Shown one piece after another: positions 24,043 to 32,706 of a stretch of 64,000 nt of DNA. Positions within the stretch are counted from its first letter, which is position 1, and each line of letters opens with the position of its first letter. The notes under the pieces are model-generated. The model saw nothing but the letters and a program-made list of their open reading frames with translations. It was not told the DNA's origin and did not search any database. The stretch covers positions 186,001-250,000 of the forward strand of contig CAMLQK010000002.1 in NCBI GenBank assembly GCA_946482285.1, written 5' to 3'. Origin of the DNA: an uncultured Candidatus Saccharibacteria bacterium. GTDB lineage: Bacteria > Patescibacteria > Saccharimonadia > Saccharimonadales > UBA4665. A program made the position numbers and the translations under genes.

Positions 24043-25015
24043 TTGCCTCTGCCAAAGCTTCATGGTCGTGGCGTATTAGCGACCGGTGCGCAGCCAGCTT
24101 ATCACCCTTTTTGGCTTTGGCTCCTTCTGTGCTCAAGAGGTCACTGCCAGCGACCGCGAAGTGCCGCTGAGTCTTTGCGGGCAATGTCACCAACAGTTCT
24201 CCGGCACGGATGTAGCGGTCCAACACCCCTTTTTCAGGGCTCCCAGTGTTGTAAATAACCGTGTCTATGAACTGGTGTCCAGCAAAACGCTCAAGTTCGG
24301 CAACATAATCGTCTACACTAAAATCCTTAGTTTGCTGAGGGCTTGAAACCAAATTTGAAATATATAGCTTCCGTGCTGTAGAGGCTTTAAGAGCTTCGGC
24401 CACACCATCCACAACCAAAAGCGGCCCCAGCGAAGTGTACAGGTCACCTGGCGCAATTATTATGACATCGGCCGCACGAAGCGCTTGGTCAGCGCTAGGA
24501 TTGATGCGCGCCGTAGGCTCCAAAAATAGCTTCGGTTTTTTGTTAAGGCGGTGGCCAAAATCCATAGTGTCAATTGTCCCCTCTCCTCGGACAACTTCGC
24601 TGCCCCACTGAATTGCCAAGCGCACGTCATCGAGCGTAATAGGAATGACCCGGCCGGATATCTGCAGTACTTCCCCGGCCAATTTTACAGCATCATCAAA
24701 GTTGTCTGACATTTTTTCGGTTGCCGATAGAAACAAATTGCCAAAGGAGTGGCCAGCAAATGACCCCTCCTCAAACCGGAAGTTAAAAAGATCACGCAAA
24801 GGTTGCGAGGCATTACTGAGGGCTACAAGGCATTGCCTGACATCACCCGGCGGCAAAACACCTAACTCATCGCGCAAGACTCCCGTAGAGCCGCCGTCGT
24901 CTGCCATGCTTACAAGTGCTGTAATGTTCGTGGCGTGCGGCCGAAGTGCGCTCAGAACAGTGAAACTCCCAGTGCCGCCACCAATAACTACAAATTGTTT
25001 CGAGCTTTTTTCCAT
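24020..25015 (-). CDS. YvcK-like gluconeogenesis/cell-shape factor
   Basis: A 331-residue protein of the CofD/YvcK (UPF0052) family. Signatures are VVIGGGTGSFTVLSALR at the N-terminus, SMADDGGSTGVLRDELGVLPPGDVRQC, FGNLFLSA, and the UDP-sugar-binding region with IIIAPGDLYTSLGPLL. YvcK proteins bind UDP-sugars and affect wall synthesis and carbon use. No whiA-type gene adjoins it here. It overlaps the convergent orphan by 23 bp. Confidence 0.9.
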   Translation of the reverse strand: MEKSSKQFVVIGGGTGSFTVLSALRPHATNITALVSMADDGGSTGVLRDELGVLPPGDVRQCLVALSNASQPLRDLFNFRFEEGSFAGHSFGNLFLSATEKMSDNFDDAVKLAGEVLQISGRVIPITLDDVRLAIQWGSEVVRGEGTIDTMDFGHRLNKKPKLFLEPTARINPSADQALRAADVIIIAPGDLYTSLGPLLVVDGVAEALKASTARKLYISNLVSSPQQTKDFSVDDYVAELERFAGHQFIDTVIYNTGSPEKGVLDRYIRAGELLVTLPAKTQRHFAVAGSDLLSTEGAKAKKGDKLAAHRSLIRHDHEALAEAIMRQLGQ

Positions 25016-25057
25016 CCTTTTAGCATACGGACTTCATGCAGTATTACCAACAAAATG

Positions 25058-25762
25058 CTACTTTAGTGACATAAAATAGCGCCGTTCTTCAGGTGAAAAT
25101 CGTTCTATAGCATACCTAAACGCCGTACGAGGCATAGCACGGTACTGTTTGCGCAAATATGCTTTAAGCCGCTGCTCATCGCGTTTGCCCGCTTCACGTA
25201 ACATCCAGCCTACCGCCTTGTGGATAAGGTCATGTTTGTCATGTAACAGCAGCGTCGCGATAGCATATGTTTGGTCGAGTTGGCCTGCGCGAATAAATTG
25301 CCAAGTACTAACCATAGCTATCCTACGCTCCCATATACTTCCAGATTGCGCAAGCTCTTGCAGCACATGCTGTTGCTCAGGATGCTGCAACAAATACCCG
25401 CCTACGACATCTCGGCAGCTGAGGTCTACGATATCCCAGTTATTTATTGCTTTTGTATTTGCCAAGTATTGCTGAAACAACGCCTGTTTTTGAGCATCAT
25501 CGCCTTTTGCACTCTGGTTGGCCATGATAATAGCCGCCAAAAGCCGTGCTTCATGCCATTCACTTTCTAGGAGCGCCTGAATATCTGTCGCGCTTAAGGA
25601 ATGGTATTTTTTAGCCAGCTGTCTGATGGGCGGAACTTTAATGCCGATAAACATATCTCCTTCACCATATTGGCCAGGGCCAGTTTTAAAAAAGTGGGCA
25701 AGCTTACGGTCGCCATCCGGATAAGATACAGCTTTGAGCTCTGAAAGAATTATGTCGTGCAT
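25058..25762 (-). CDS. AlkD-like DNA alkylation repair glycosylase
   Basis: A 234-residue HEAT-repeat-like protein starting MHDIILSELKAVSYPDGDRK. NNWDIVDLSCRDVVG is the characteristic AlkD motif, and WERRIAMVSTWQFIRAG and HDLIHKAVGWMLREAGKRD also match. AlkD removes bulky N-alkylated bases. The ATG at 25762 lies 7 bases after a minus-strand TATACT (25770-25775), so the mRNA is probably leaderless. Longer in-frame extensions upstream would cross that promoter and are rejected. Confidence 0.88.
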   Translation of the reverse strand: MHDIILSELKAVSYPDGDRKLAHFFKTGPGQYGEGDMFIGIKVPPIRQLAKKYHSLSATDIQALLESEWHEARLLAAIIMANQSAKGDDAQKQALFQQYLANTKAINNWDIVDLSCRDVVGGYLLQHPEQQHVLQELAQSGSIWERRIAMVSTWQFIRAGQLDQTYAIATLLLHDKHDLIHKAVGWMLREAGKRDEQRLKAYLRKQYRAMPRTAFRYAIERFSPEERRYFMSLK

Positions 25763-25769
25763 ATAAAAT

Positions 25770-25775
25770 AGTATA
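25770..25775 (-). promoter_or_regulatory. -10 box of the AlkD-like gene
   Basis: TATACT on the minus strand, seven bases from the ATG at 25762. It excludes an upstream in-frame extension of the coding region. Confidence 0.55.
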
Positions 25776-25783
25776 CTGTAGAC

Positions 25784-25813
25784 TTGCGTTTTGGGACGAG
25801 CTGCGAGTACACT
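25784..25813 (+). promoter_or_regulatory. Promoter of radC
   Basis: TTGCGT (25784-25789), an 18-base spacer and TACACT (25808-25813), nine bases before the ATG at 25823. A TTG-started frame beginning at 25784 is ruled out because it lies within this promoter. Confidence 0.5.
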
Positions 25814-25822
25814 GATGGCGCT

Positions 25823-26491
25823 ATGAAAACCAAACGACGAATCACTAACCTTCTGCCCGCAGACCGGCCTCGGGAAAAGCTTGCCGCCAAAGGTGCTCGG
25901 GCGCTTTCGGACTTTGAGCTGCTTGAAGTTGTCATTGGCAACGGCAATGCTAGCGCTGACGTCAGTTATATTGCACGCAAGGTGCAGCATTTGTTGGACA
26001 CGGGTACCAGCAGCGTAACCCATGAGTCACTATTGGCGATCAAGGGCGTTGGTGAAGCTACCGCAAACAAAATACTCGCAGCGCTTGAGGTAGCCCATAG
26101 ACGCCTTATGCGCAACTCAGAGCCAATATTGACGTTGCACGATATGTTGGTGCGGCTCAGCGACATCAGGCGTAAACCACAAGAACACCTTATCTGCATG
26201 ACCCTGGATGGCGGCCAACGGCTCATAGCACAGCGAACTATTACTATTGGTACGCTCGATACGGTTATGGCGCATCCCCGCGAAGTATTCGCAGATGCTA
26301 TCGCCGATAGGGCGGCGACTATCCTGGTGGCGCACAACCACCCTTCCGGCAATGCCCGTCCCAGTGAAAAAGACATAGACCTGACCCAGCAGTTAGCTGC
26401 TGCCGGGCACTTACTGGGCATTGAATTGCGCGACCACCTCATTGTTACTCAAGGTAATTACTTTAGCTATCGACAGCACCATCTGTTATAA
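25823..26491 (+). CDS. radC: RadC-family JAMM protein
   Basis: A 222-residue protein. N-terminal helix-hairpin-helix (LLAIKGVGEATANKILAALE) and C-terminal JAB/MPN metal site with HNHPSGNARPSEKDID, including both histidines and the aspartate. The role of RadC in DNA repair or uptake remains unclear in the literature. The start at 25823 follows a -10 box by nine bases. A T-rich run follows the stop. Confidence 0.93.
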   Translation: MKTKRRITNLLPADRPREKLAAKGARALSDFELLEVVIGNGNASADVSYIARKVQHLLDTGTSSVTHESLLAIKGVGEATANKILAALEVAHRRLMRNSEPILTLHDMLVRLSDIRRKPQEHLICMTLDGGQRLIAQRTITIGTLDTVMAHPREVFADAIADRAATILVAHNHPSGNARPSEKDIDLTQQLAAAGHLLGIELRDHLIVTQGNYFSYRQHHLL

Positions 26492-26586
26492 ACACGGTTT
26501 TTTTATTTCGATTTTACTTAGGGGGAACGTATGTTATCATGCGCGCATCAGCAATATTTGCAAGAAGAAAAAATTGGAGCAGTGTT

Positions 26587-27570
26587 ATGGTTTCAGTGTA
26601 TTTTGAATGGCGTATCTCGTCGGCCCGAGGCAGCGAAAGTATTGCAGCTGACATTGCACGCCATGTTCACACAAGGCAGCATTTGGGTAAAACGGTAGTC
26701 ATATGCGAGAACCCGGTTGTTATGCTAAGTGCCGTGCGGAAACAGTGGCTCAAGCTGTCCCGGACTATCCAAAAACAACGCGCTAGCACATTAAACGCCG
26801 ATAAAATCCTTAAATACACCCATACCATTACCCGCATGCAACATATGCAGTTCACGGGCCAGCTACCCATAGACAACCCCGAAGCCGACCTATTCTTCCT
26901 TGCCCCGGAACATTGTAGCAACATCCCGCCGCAGACTATGACACTCTACATAATGCCACGCGCCACTCAACGTGATGCCGATATAATAGTGGGCAAACTT
27001 AGTCCGGAGTCACTGATCGTAGACTACGGCCACAGTGACTGCTGGAAGGCTATCCAGCTACAACCCAAAAGCAAGCTTGAAGAAGCTGTGTTAGCGGAAT
27101 GGCAGCACATGAAGGATTTTTTGGAACAATTTGGTATTCAGCCAAAAGCATTATTCAAAGGGACCACCCATAACCTTGAGGCAATGGAGGACGCGCTTGA
27201 CACCTTGCTGAACGTCAGCAAAAAATTCTTGCAGATTGCAAATGGTTTTCAGCATGCCATGGAAATTGCACGGCCCTTGCGGACACCAAAAGACCTTCGT
27301 CAGCAGTATGATTCTGTTATCTTGCTTGCCCACCGCGTACAAGCGCTTAGCCCAGGTGCATTCACGCAACGATTTTTGGAAGCATACAATGAAGATGATA
27401 CGTTCTTTTTGTACGATAGCCTGAGGCACTTTACCTACGGCAGTGCCGAACCGTTGTCAGTAACAATAGCCAGGCACCGTACGGCAGGCAGACACAACCT
27501 TGCAGAAGCACTTATGCATGCGCGGTTCTCTACACAGCAACCTAAGTCGGTTAAATGGGACGTTCTTTGA
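26587..27570 (+). CDS. Orphan protein, 327 residues
   Basis: The protein starts MVSVYFEWRISSARGSESIA. I do not recognise the family. It looks soluble and mixed alpha/beta. ATG 26587 is preferred over an ATG at 26539 because GGAGC lies 6 bases before it and a possible -10 (TATGTT, about 26530) would place the transcript start near 26541. Its 3' end overlaps the convergent CarS-like gene by 20 bp. Confidence 0.75.
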   Translation: MVSVYFEWRISSARGSESIAADIARHVHTRQHLGKTVVICENPVVMLSAVRKQWLKLSRTIQKQRASTLNADKILKYTHTITRMQHMQFTGQLPIDNPEADLFFLAPEHCSNIPPQTMTLYIMPRATQRDADIIVGKLSPESLIVDYGHSDCWKAIQLQPKSKLEEAVLAEWQHMKDFLEQFGIQPKALFKGTTHNLEAMEDALDTLLNVSKKFLQIANGFQHAMEIARPLRTPKDLRQQYDSVILLAHRVQALSPGAFTQRFLEAYNEDDTFFLYDSLRHFTYGSAEPLSVTIARHRTAGRHNLAEALMHARFSTQQPKSVKWDVL

Positions 27571-28114
27571 GGTGTAATAAGTAGCCAACGTAACTGGAAA
27601 TAAGATGCACCAGCAGCCATAGCACAAGCAACTCAATGTACTGCCAAAAACGGAGCTGTACAAACGGTGCAGTAGCGATAGCGCCACCCACAATGTAATC
27701 AATCTGATCAAATGGGAACCACCCATGGCCGGGTGCAACTCTTTTTTGACGCTTAAAAAAGCTTTCTATGGCATCGCCCCCAAGGGCACCAAGGCCAAAA
27801 AGCGGCCCCATAAGCAGAATAGGCAAATTGGCATAGTCTACTTGGTCGGTCCAGCTTTGGAGCCAAGTAAAGTGTTCAATAGACACCTGCTGCAACCACA
27901 GGGTAACAGTCGCCATCACAATACCTACGGCTAATCCGCGCCAAGTTTTGTGAGCACCAAGGATACGCTGGCCACGATACGTCCGGCCCATGTCGATAGG
28001 AGCATCCCAATGTTTGAGGCCTGGCAATTTGGCCACTAAAATAGGCACCATGTTTGCGAGTCCTGCGGGCAGAAAGAACCACAAAGCAAAAAATATTTCA
28101 GCCAGAATGTTCAT
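27551..28114 (-). CDS. CarS-like CDP-lipid synthase (integral membrane)
   Basis: A 187-residue protein with about five membrane helices. The family motif region APIDMGRTYRGQRILGAHKTWRG and GDAIESFFKRQKRVAPG match the CDP-archaeol synthase / PF01864 type, related to CdsA. Such enzymes activate a lipid with CTP. The lipid substrate in a bacterium is unknown to me. The start is 7 bases after a minus-strand TACACT (28122-28127), so probably leaderless. Confidence 0.75.
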   Translation of the reverse strand: MNILAEIFFALWFFLPAGLANMVPILVAKLPGLKHWDAPIDMGRTYRGQRILGAHKTWRGLAVGIVMATVTLWLQQVSIEHFTWLQSWTDQVDYANLPILLMGPLFGLGALGGDAIESFFKRQKRVAPGHGWFPFDQIDYIVGGAIATAPFVQLRFWQYIELLVLWLLVHLISSYVGYLLHLKERPI

Positions 28115-28161
28115 CTGCCTTAGTGTATCACAAACTGCCTGGATACCTGCCCTACAGCCGG

Positions 28162-29424
28162 CTATTTGCCAAAGAAGCGTTCGGCATCACGCACCGCTTT
28201 GGCACGCAACTGGGCGTCTACCGCCAGAGCTTCGGAGCTCATCTGCAAGGCCATACGGTTAATTCCCACAAGGCTCAGCGTCTGCAAGCTTTTTACGCGT
28301 GACAGCGCGACATAGCCCATACCCTCCACAAACGCTCTGCGCAGATCAATCTTGGCTGCATCAAGTGTCATGCCTTGGCTTTTATGGACAGTAATTGCCC
28401 AGGCTAGCCTCAGTGGGATTTGCGCCAGCGACGCACGCTTAACGTCCCCATCACGGAGTTCCCACGTGTCTGGCTCCACTACAATTTTGCGGCCAGTATG
28501 CAGCTCAACAACAGGGTAATCAGTAGCTTTTTCAAAATCAATAACAGTGCCGAGCGACCCATTCACGTAGCGCCGTTCGCTATCGTTTTTAATAAACATG
28601 ACTAACGCGCCTTTTTTAAGCACTAGGTTTTCGGCCGCAACACAGGAGCGTTTAAGCGTTTCCACGAAATTCTGGGCTCCTGCTGTAGATATCAGGTACT
28701 CATACTCCTTGCCCTTAAGCGCCTTCAATTTGGCGGTATTTATGCTGTCTACGTCAACATTCACGGTATGCAATTCCGTTGTATCATGGTGACTCGGTAA
28801 TTCCGTGTCCACACGCTCTAACAGCGCCTCGGCGTGACGGCGACGCACATCCCCTGCGCGCAAAGCGTTGAGGATTTCCAGAAACATGTCGTCTTCCTGG
28901 CGGTGCTGCTCTGCTAAATAGCAAATAGTTGGATCGAGCTCCTGCCAAACATTGGAGTGCACTACAAAGCCGCCTTCCCTACTGCCCCTACGGTTGACTG
29001 GCGGTAGCTGGAAAAAGTCGCCACATAACACCACTTGGATGCCACCAAATGGCTCGTTATTTTTGCGCACATGGCGGCAGACTTCGTCTACCATATCCAA
29101 ACGGTAGTCGTGCAGCATTGAGATTTCATCAATTACCAATACATCGGTTTCTTTGATGATTTTCCGGCGGTCCTTCCGCAGGTGTTCAAAAAAATCCGGT
29201 TCAAGCTCGTCGCGCACACCAATGCCACTCCAGGTGTGGATGGTAGTGCCGTGCAGGTGCGTTGCCGCCAAACCAGTAGTCGCCGTTACGGCCACCACCA
29301 GGCCTTCGCGCGTAGCCTGCTTAATAAATTGATTCAGCACATAGGTTTTTCCAGACCCAGCTGGCCCGGTCAAAAACACACTTTCGCCTTTCAGCATAAT
29401 CTCGAGAGCTTGTTGTTGGGTCAT
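28162..29424 (-). CDS. Pif1/RecD-like superfamily 1 helicase
   Basis: A 420-residue helicase starting MTQQQALEIMLKGESVFLTG. Walker A GPAGSGKTYVL, motif Ia TATTGLAATHLHG with TIHTWSGIG, Walker B VLVIDEISML, motif III VVLCGDFFQLPPV, and motif VI VALSRVKSLQTLSLVG with TVHKSQGMT (motif V). It unwinds DNA 5' to 3' by family rule. It follows the KwaB-like gene by 29 bp on the same strand, so the two are probably one operon. Confidence 0.9.
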   Translation of the reverse strand: MTQQQALEIMLKGESVFLTGPAGSGKTYVLNQFIKQATREGLVVAVTATTGLAATHLHGTTIHTWSGIGVRDELEPDFFEHLRKDRRKIIKETDVLVIDEISMLHDYRLDMVDEVCRHVRKNNEPFGGIQVVLCGDFFQLPPVNRRGSREGGFVVHSNVWQELDPTICYLAEQHRQEDDMFLEILNALRAGDVRRRHAEALLERVDTELPSHHDTTELHTVNVDVDSINTAKLKALKGKEYEYLISTAGAQNFVETLKRSCVAAENLVLKKGALVMFIKNDSERRYVNGSLGTVIDFEKATDYPVVELHTGRKIVVEPDTWELRDGDVKRASLAQIPLRLAWAITVHKSQGMTLDAAKIDLRRAFVEGMGYVALSRVKSLQTLSLVGINRMALQMSSEALAVDAQLRAKAVRDAERFFGK

Positions 29425-29453
29425 GATAAATAGCAAGTTGGCAAGCGCTGTGC

Positions 29454-30614
29454 TTACAGTGCAATTTCTGCCGCCCCTTCATCCTTTGGTGGTTTGAGTG
29501 GCTTTTTGCCACGGATTTCGTACTTGATACCTGTTAGCTGTGACTCATAGTAATCATCGTTCAAAAGATTGACGAACTTAGTCAGATCTTTAGTGCCTTC
29601 AATAATAATAGCTCCATCGTCATCAACCATCAGTTCAACACCTATTTCTTCGGCGTGGTCCAGCAAATCATCTTGTTTAATCTCGCCGATCTCCATCTTC
29701 TGCAGCTTATTAATAGTGGCCTTATTACCTTTGACTAGCGATTGCAGATCCATGCCTTCGGCAAAACTCAGCTTGAACTCTGATTCGATTTCTTTTACTT
29801 TTTGTTCGGCAATACTGTTTTTCTTGGCGTTATACCCAAACATCCTATCAAGCTTCGCCTGGTTGAATACATAAATGTCCTTTTTGAGCACCAGCATCTG
29901 GTTGTCATTTGGAATACGGAACGCAGGTGCCTCAAATGGCACAAACTTCTCGCCCTGGGCCAGCCACGCGCCATCGCCCTTAAACATCTGCGCCGTTGGC
30001 ATTACCTTAATGACATAGAACGGATCTTTCATAGATGGATGGCTACAGCGCGCCATAACACCCTTTATACGCTTGATGTCATGCTCTTCTTCATTAAAGA
30101 ATTCCGACTCGTGTTCTTGGGTACGCACCCAGTGCATAACTTCGGTCAGACGCAGAATATTTTCCCACTTGGTATACTGCAATACATTATCCTCTGCTTC
30201 GCCATCTTCGAAGGCACGCACAACCATACCACTGCCCGCGCCCATCATAAGATACTCAAGCATAGGGTTAATAAACAGCGGGTGCAACTGCTTTTCGATG
30301 TCTGGCGACGTCTTGGTACGGTATAGGACGTAATTTTTATTAATTAGGAACAAGTCAATCTTGAGCTGGTCTTTATGCTGGAACAAGTTGTTTGCCCACG
30401 CGAAAACATCCACGTCATCGCTTTCGTCCAGCTTTGCCTTTGCAGCCGCAACTGCTTCGGCATCCTGATGTTCTATGCGCTCTTGGTCTGGTGTGTCTTT
30501 GACTAAATCTACTTTCTCTGCATTCAAAACTTGTTCAGTCAAATCGTTGTCTGACTGCTTTTGTGCAGTGTCCTGCTGTTCGTCAATTAAGATATCAGTG
30601 GCTTCATTTTCCAT
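29454..30614 (-). CDS. KwaB-like DUF4868 protein
   Basis: A 386-residue acidic protein. The first 75 residues are charged and probably disordered. The remainder has the DUF4868 layout, with LKKDIYVFNQAKLDRMFGY, then a helical stretch, and the ending KFVNLLNDDYYESQLTGIKY. DUF4868 is the domain of KwaB in the Kiwa anti-phage system, where it works with the membrane protein KwaA. No KwaA-like gene adjoins it. The neighbour is a Pif1-like helicase. The start at 30614 has GAGG seven bases upstream. Family call is by recalled pattern, so moderate. Confidence 0.65.
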   Translation of the reverse strand: MENEATDILIDEQQDTAQKQSDNDLTEQVLNAEKVDLVKDTPDQERIEHQDAEAVAAAKAKLDESDDVDVFAWANNLFQHKDQLKIDLFLINKNYVLYRTKTSPDIEKQLHPLFINPMLEYLMMGAGSGMVVRAFEDGEAEDNVLQYTKWENILRLTEVMHWVRTQEHESEFFNEEEHDIKRIKGVMARCSHPSMKDPFYVIKVMPTAQMFKGDGAWLAQGEKFVPFEAPAFRIPNDNQMLVLKKDIYVFNQAKLDRMFGYNAKKNSIAEQKVKEIESEFKLSFAEGMDLQSLVKGNKATINKLQKMEIGEIKQDDLLDHAEEIGVELMVDDDGAIIIEGTKDLTKFVNLLNDDYYESQLTGIKYEIRGKKPLKPPKDEGAAEIAL

Positions 30615-30742
30615 ATTGTACCCTCTAAAAAAACCATTACTAATAGCCGATCCCACACCTCATTTGTCTCGACTGCTTTTGTATAGTGCTTATTCTAACT
30701 GAAAAAGCTGTAAAAAGCTGCTGTAAAAATAATTATGTAGCG

Positions 30743-30754
30743 TGACAGGCAGAC
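30743..30754. repeat. 3' arm of the inverted repeat of the 30837-31268 unit
   Basis: TGACAGGCAGAC is the perfect reverse complement of 31343-31354. The pair encloses a 612-bp unit with a single gene. Confidence 0.7.
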
Positions 30755-30817
30755 GAAGGTTGAGGTGACAAGCGCCATTCTGTGGCATAGACGCCCAACC
30801 CCGCCTGCCCATCCGCA

Positions 30818-30842
30818 ACATAATACCGCATGGGTATTATGT
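30818..30842. repeat. Hairpin at the stop codon of 30837-31268
   Basis: Perfect 10-bp arms ACATAATACC and GGTATTATGT with a 5-base loop. The stop codon TAA lies in one arm. Confidence 0.6.
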
Positions 30843-31268
30843 GCCCTGCTCGGGGCAGGTCAGATGTCGCTCGTGGTCTTCGGGGCTTACCAGCCAGAAT
30901 GCCACAGCACGGTACGATCCCTTATCAGCGCTGTCGCTGTTCACGAAGCGTGTGGGTCGCGTGCCCCAGAACGCATTCGACCAACGCGAAAACCGCGCAC
31001 GGTCTCCTCGGGGGATCCACACGGCAATCGGGTCAACTGCTTCCTGGCTGTGAGCCTTAGCCATGTATAGCTCAAAGTCCTGTGTGTCGGCGGTTGCGTG
31101 GCGGCGGATACCGGCCTCGCTGCAGTCCCACAGGGGCGGCGAAATGGCATACGTCTTACTCTGTGGGTCTTTGGTCAGTTCCGCGAGCGTGGCGGTCAGC
31201 ATGTGTGGAATATCTTGTACCTCCTCTGTGGTGAAGCGAGCAGTGGTATTGAAGCGGTTTTCGGTCAC
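30837..31268 (-). CDS. GC-rich-type orphan gene in an inverted-repeat unit, 143 residues
   Basis: It starts with GTG at 31268 and encodes MTENRFNTTARFTTEEVQDI.... No signal peptide, membrane helix or known motif is seen. The family is not recognised. AAGGAAGG lies about 13 bases and AGG 4 bases upstream. Hand count of its first 40 codons gives 25 ending in G or C, intermediate between native genes and the richest ones. A minus-strand TATAAT at 31370-31375 implies a leader of about 95 nt with an AGTCGAG/CTCGACT stem. The 12-bp arms at 30743-30754 and 31343-31354 would both be in the transcript. It sits between the KwaB-like and SanA-like genes. Confidence 0.7.
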   Translation of the reverse strand: MTENRFNTTARFTTEEVQDIPHMLTATLAELTKDPQSKTYAISPPLWDCSEAGIRRHATADTQDFELYMAKAHSQEAVDPIAVWIPRGDRARFSRWSNAFWGTRPTRFVNSDSADKGSYRAVAFWLVSPEDHERHLTCPEQGT

Positions 31269-31342
31269 GATGCCTGTCTTCCCTTCCTTCTAGTCGAGAC
31301 GCTAGAACATGAGCATGTCATGCGCTGGCGACTCGACTTGTA

Positions 31343-31354
31343 GTCTGCCTGTCA
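31343..31354. repeat. 5' arm of the inverted repeat of the 30837-31268 unit
   Basis: GTCTGCCTGTCA, perfect complement of 30743-30754, about 20 bases after the -10 box and therefore within the leader. Confidence 0.7.
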
Positions 31355-31421
31355 ATGTGCACCGCATACATTATACGGATAATCAAATAGTATACTCCTT
31401 TTTACCGGCTTGCAATATTAT

Positions 31422-32111
31422 TTATTGGTATAAGCTAATCGCTTGCTGCACAGCTGTCTCCTTGCCACCCAAAACAGTAGGGTCAGCATGTGTGGTGATT
31501 TCGATAACAGCCTTGTTAATTGATAGATACTCGCGCGCCAAATAATTGCGCGGAAATACTGGACTCCTATCCGCTCGCGTCCCGATACTCTGTACACCTG
31601 CAGCATTACATGTCATGACCGCCCGAGGCAAATGGTAGCTATGTGTTACGAGCGTAGCTGCCGAAATACCGAAGATACGTTTAGCGCGATTACATGTGTC
31701 ATAGGTATTAAAACCGGCATAATCGGACACGATTGCCCGCGCGGGAACAGCCTCACTTATCAAAAAATCACGCATAGCTGTTGGTTCGTCGTAGTGTACT
31801 TTGCGGTTATCACCGCTAACTACTAAAACCTTTGCCCTACCCGTTTTATATAATTGCACGCCAGTTAGCAGCCTGCTTTGTAAAAAATTGGAAGGCTTGC
31901 CAGGCGACTCCAGACCTGCACCGAATATAATTGCCACATCTCGCGCGGGAGCATCTCGGACGTTATAAATATCTTTGCGAGTTGAGTTGACTGCATAAGC
32001 AGGTGCGATAGACATTGCGATGGCACCAAAAATGAACACAACAATTACCCAGCGTACCCATGTTTTACGCAAAAAGTCGAATCTATGGTGTGTTGTGTTT
32101 TCAGCTTGCAT
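31422..32111 (-). CDS. SanA/DUF218-like membrane-anchored protein
   Basis: A 229-residue protein starting MQAENTTHHRFDFLRKTWVR with one N-terminal membrane helix. The DUF218 domain shows VAIIFGAGLESPGKPSNFLQ, LVVSGDN, YDEPTAMRDFLI, DYAGFNTYDTCNRAK and VTHSYHLPRAVMTC. SanA/ElyC/YdcF relatives affect envelope integrity and vancomycin resistance. The ATG at 32111 follows minus-strand TATACT (32118-32123) by 6 bases, whereas the ATG at 32117 directly abuts the -10. A leaderless start at 32111 is therefore preferred. Confidence 0.85.
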   Translation of the reverse strand: MQAENTTHHRFDFLRKTWVRWVIVVFIFGAIAMSIAPAYAVNSTRKDIYNVRDAPARDVAIIFGAGLESPGKPSNFLQSRLLTGVQLYKTGRAKVLVVSGDNRKVHYDEPTAMRDFLISEAVPARAIVSDYAGFNTYDTCNRAKRIFGISAATLVTHSYHLPRAVMTCNAAGVQSIGTRADRSPVFPRNYLAREYLSINKAVIEITTHADPTVLGGKETAVQQAISLYQ

Positions 32112-32117
32112 GGGCAT

Positions 32118-32123
32118 AGTATA
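32118..32123 (-). promoter_or_regulatory. -10 box that decides the SanA-like start
   Basis: TATACT on the minus strand with 6 bases to the ATG at 32111. The in-frame ATG at 32117 begins immediately after the box and so lies upstream of the expected transcription start. Confidence 0.5.
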
Positions 32124-32161
32124 CAGCCATTTGCCCCAGAATTGTTTAAGACTTAGTAATG

Positions 32162-32171
32162 CAAGCAGACG
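32162..32171. repeat. 3' arm of the inverted repeat of the 32276-32680 unit
   Basis: CAAGCAGACG is the perfect complement of 32707-32716. The core CAnGCAGAC is shared with the arms of the 30837-31268 unit. Confidence 0.6.
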
Positions 32172-32227
32172 GGACAATTCAGAGACGGCGGCCAAAGGCC
32201 AATCGAGACTCCAAGCTGCCCAGCCGC

Positions 32228-32245
32228 CTGCACTACCTTGTGCAG
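32228..32245. repeat. 3' hairpin of the 32276-32680 unit
   Basis: CTGCAC/GTGCAG stem with a 6-base loop, about 30 bases after the stop codon, extended by flanking complementary bases. Confidence 0.45.
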
Positions 32246-32275
32246 CTGGTGGCGCATGAGGTAGTTCCTTGCTAT

Positions 32276-32680
32276 CTAGCAGCGGGTCTGTGCAGTGCCG
32301 AGGGCATGGATGTCCGCAGGAACAATCCAAACGTACAGCATGCTCGGTACGGGCCGGTTGGGGTATAGCTGGACGTAGGCCTTGTGCTGGTCATCGGTGT
32401 ACCCGAAGAACGCACGAGCCTGTTCGACAATGAAGTCGATGTCACCCTTGGCAACAACGCCGGAATGCGGTAGCGCCCGCGCCATCTGGGAACGGTACCC
32501 AGTGATGTATAGCTCGCAGGAAGATTCCTGACCTGCAAGGTATGCACAGCGGATATCGCGCGCCAGAAGTGCCAAGGGCCGAAGCAGCCCGTGGTACACG
32601 ATCCGGCAGCCCGAATTGGGCTTGCCGTACTCGGCCCACAGGAGACTGGCGGGCAGATAAGAAGGTCTGTCTGACAACAT
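32276..32680 (-). CDS. GC-rich-type orphan gene in an inverted-repeat unit, 134 residues
   Basis: It starts MLSDRPSYLPASLLWAEYGK. The family is not recognised and no signal or membrane segment is clear. GAGGGG lies six bases before the ATG. Promoter TTGATT-17-CACAAT at 32724-32752 puts the transcript start almost exactly at the 5' arm (32707-32716), so the mRNA would begin about ACAAGCAGACG and end near its complement. No sequence similarity to the 30837-31268 protein is visible. It lies between the SanA-like and FMN-binding genes. Confidence 0.7.
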   Translation of the reverse strand: MLSDRPSYLPASLLWAEYGKPNSGCRIVYHGLLRPLALLARDIRCAYLAGQESSCELYITGYRSQMARALPHSGVVAKGDIDFIVEQARAFFGYTDDQHKAYVQLYPNRPVPSMLYVWIVPADIHALGTAQTRC

Positions 32681-32706
32681 GGTCGCCCCTCTCGTGGTGT
32701 CTCAAG

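Noticed and set aside
30743..31354. An insertion sequence
   Set aside because: The 12-bp inverted repeats look like transposon ends, but there is no transposase motif and no exact target-site duplication, and both arms would lie within the transcript.
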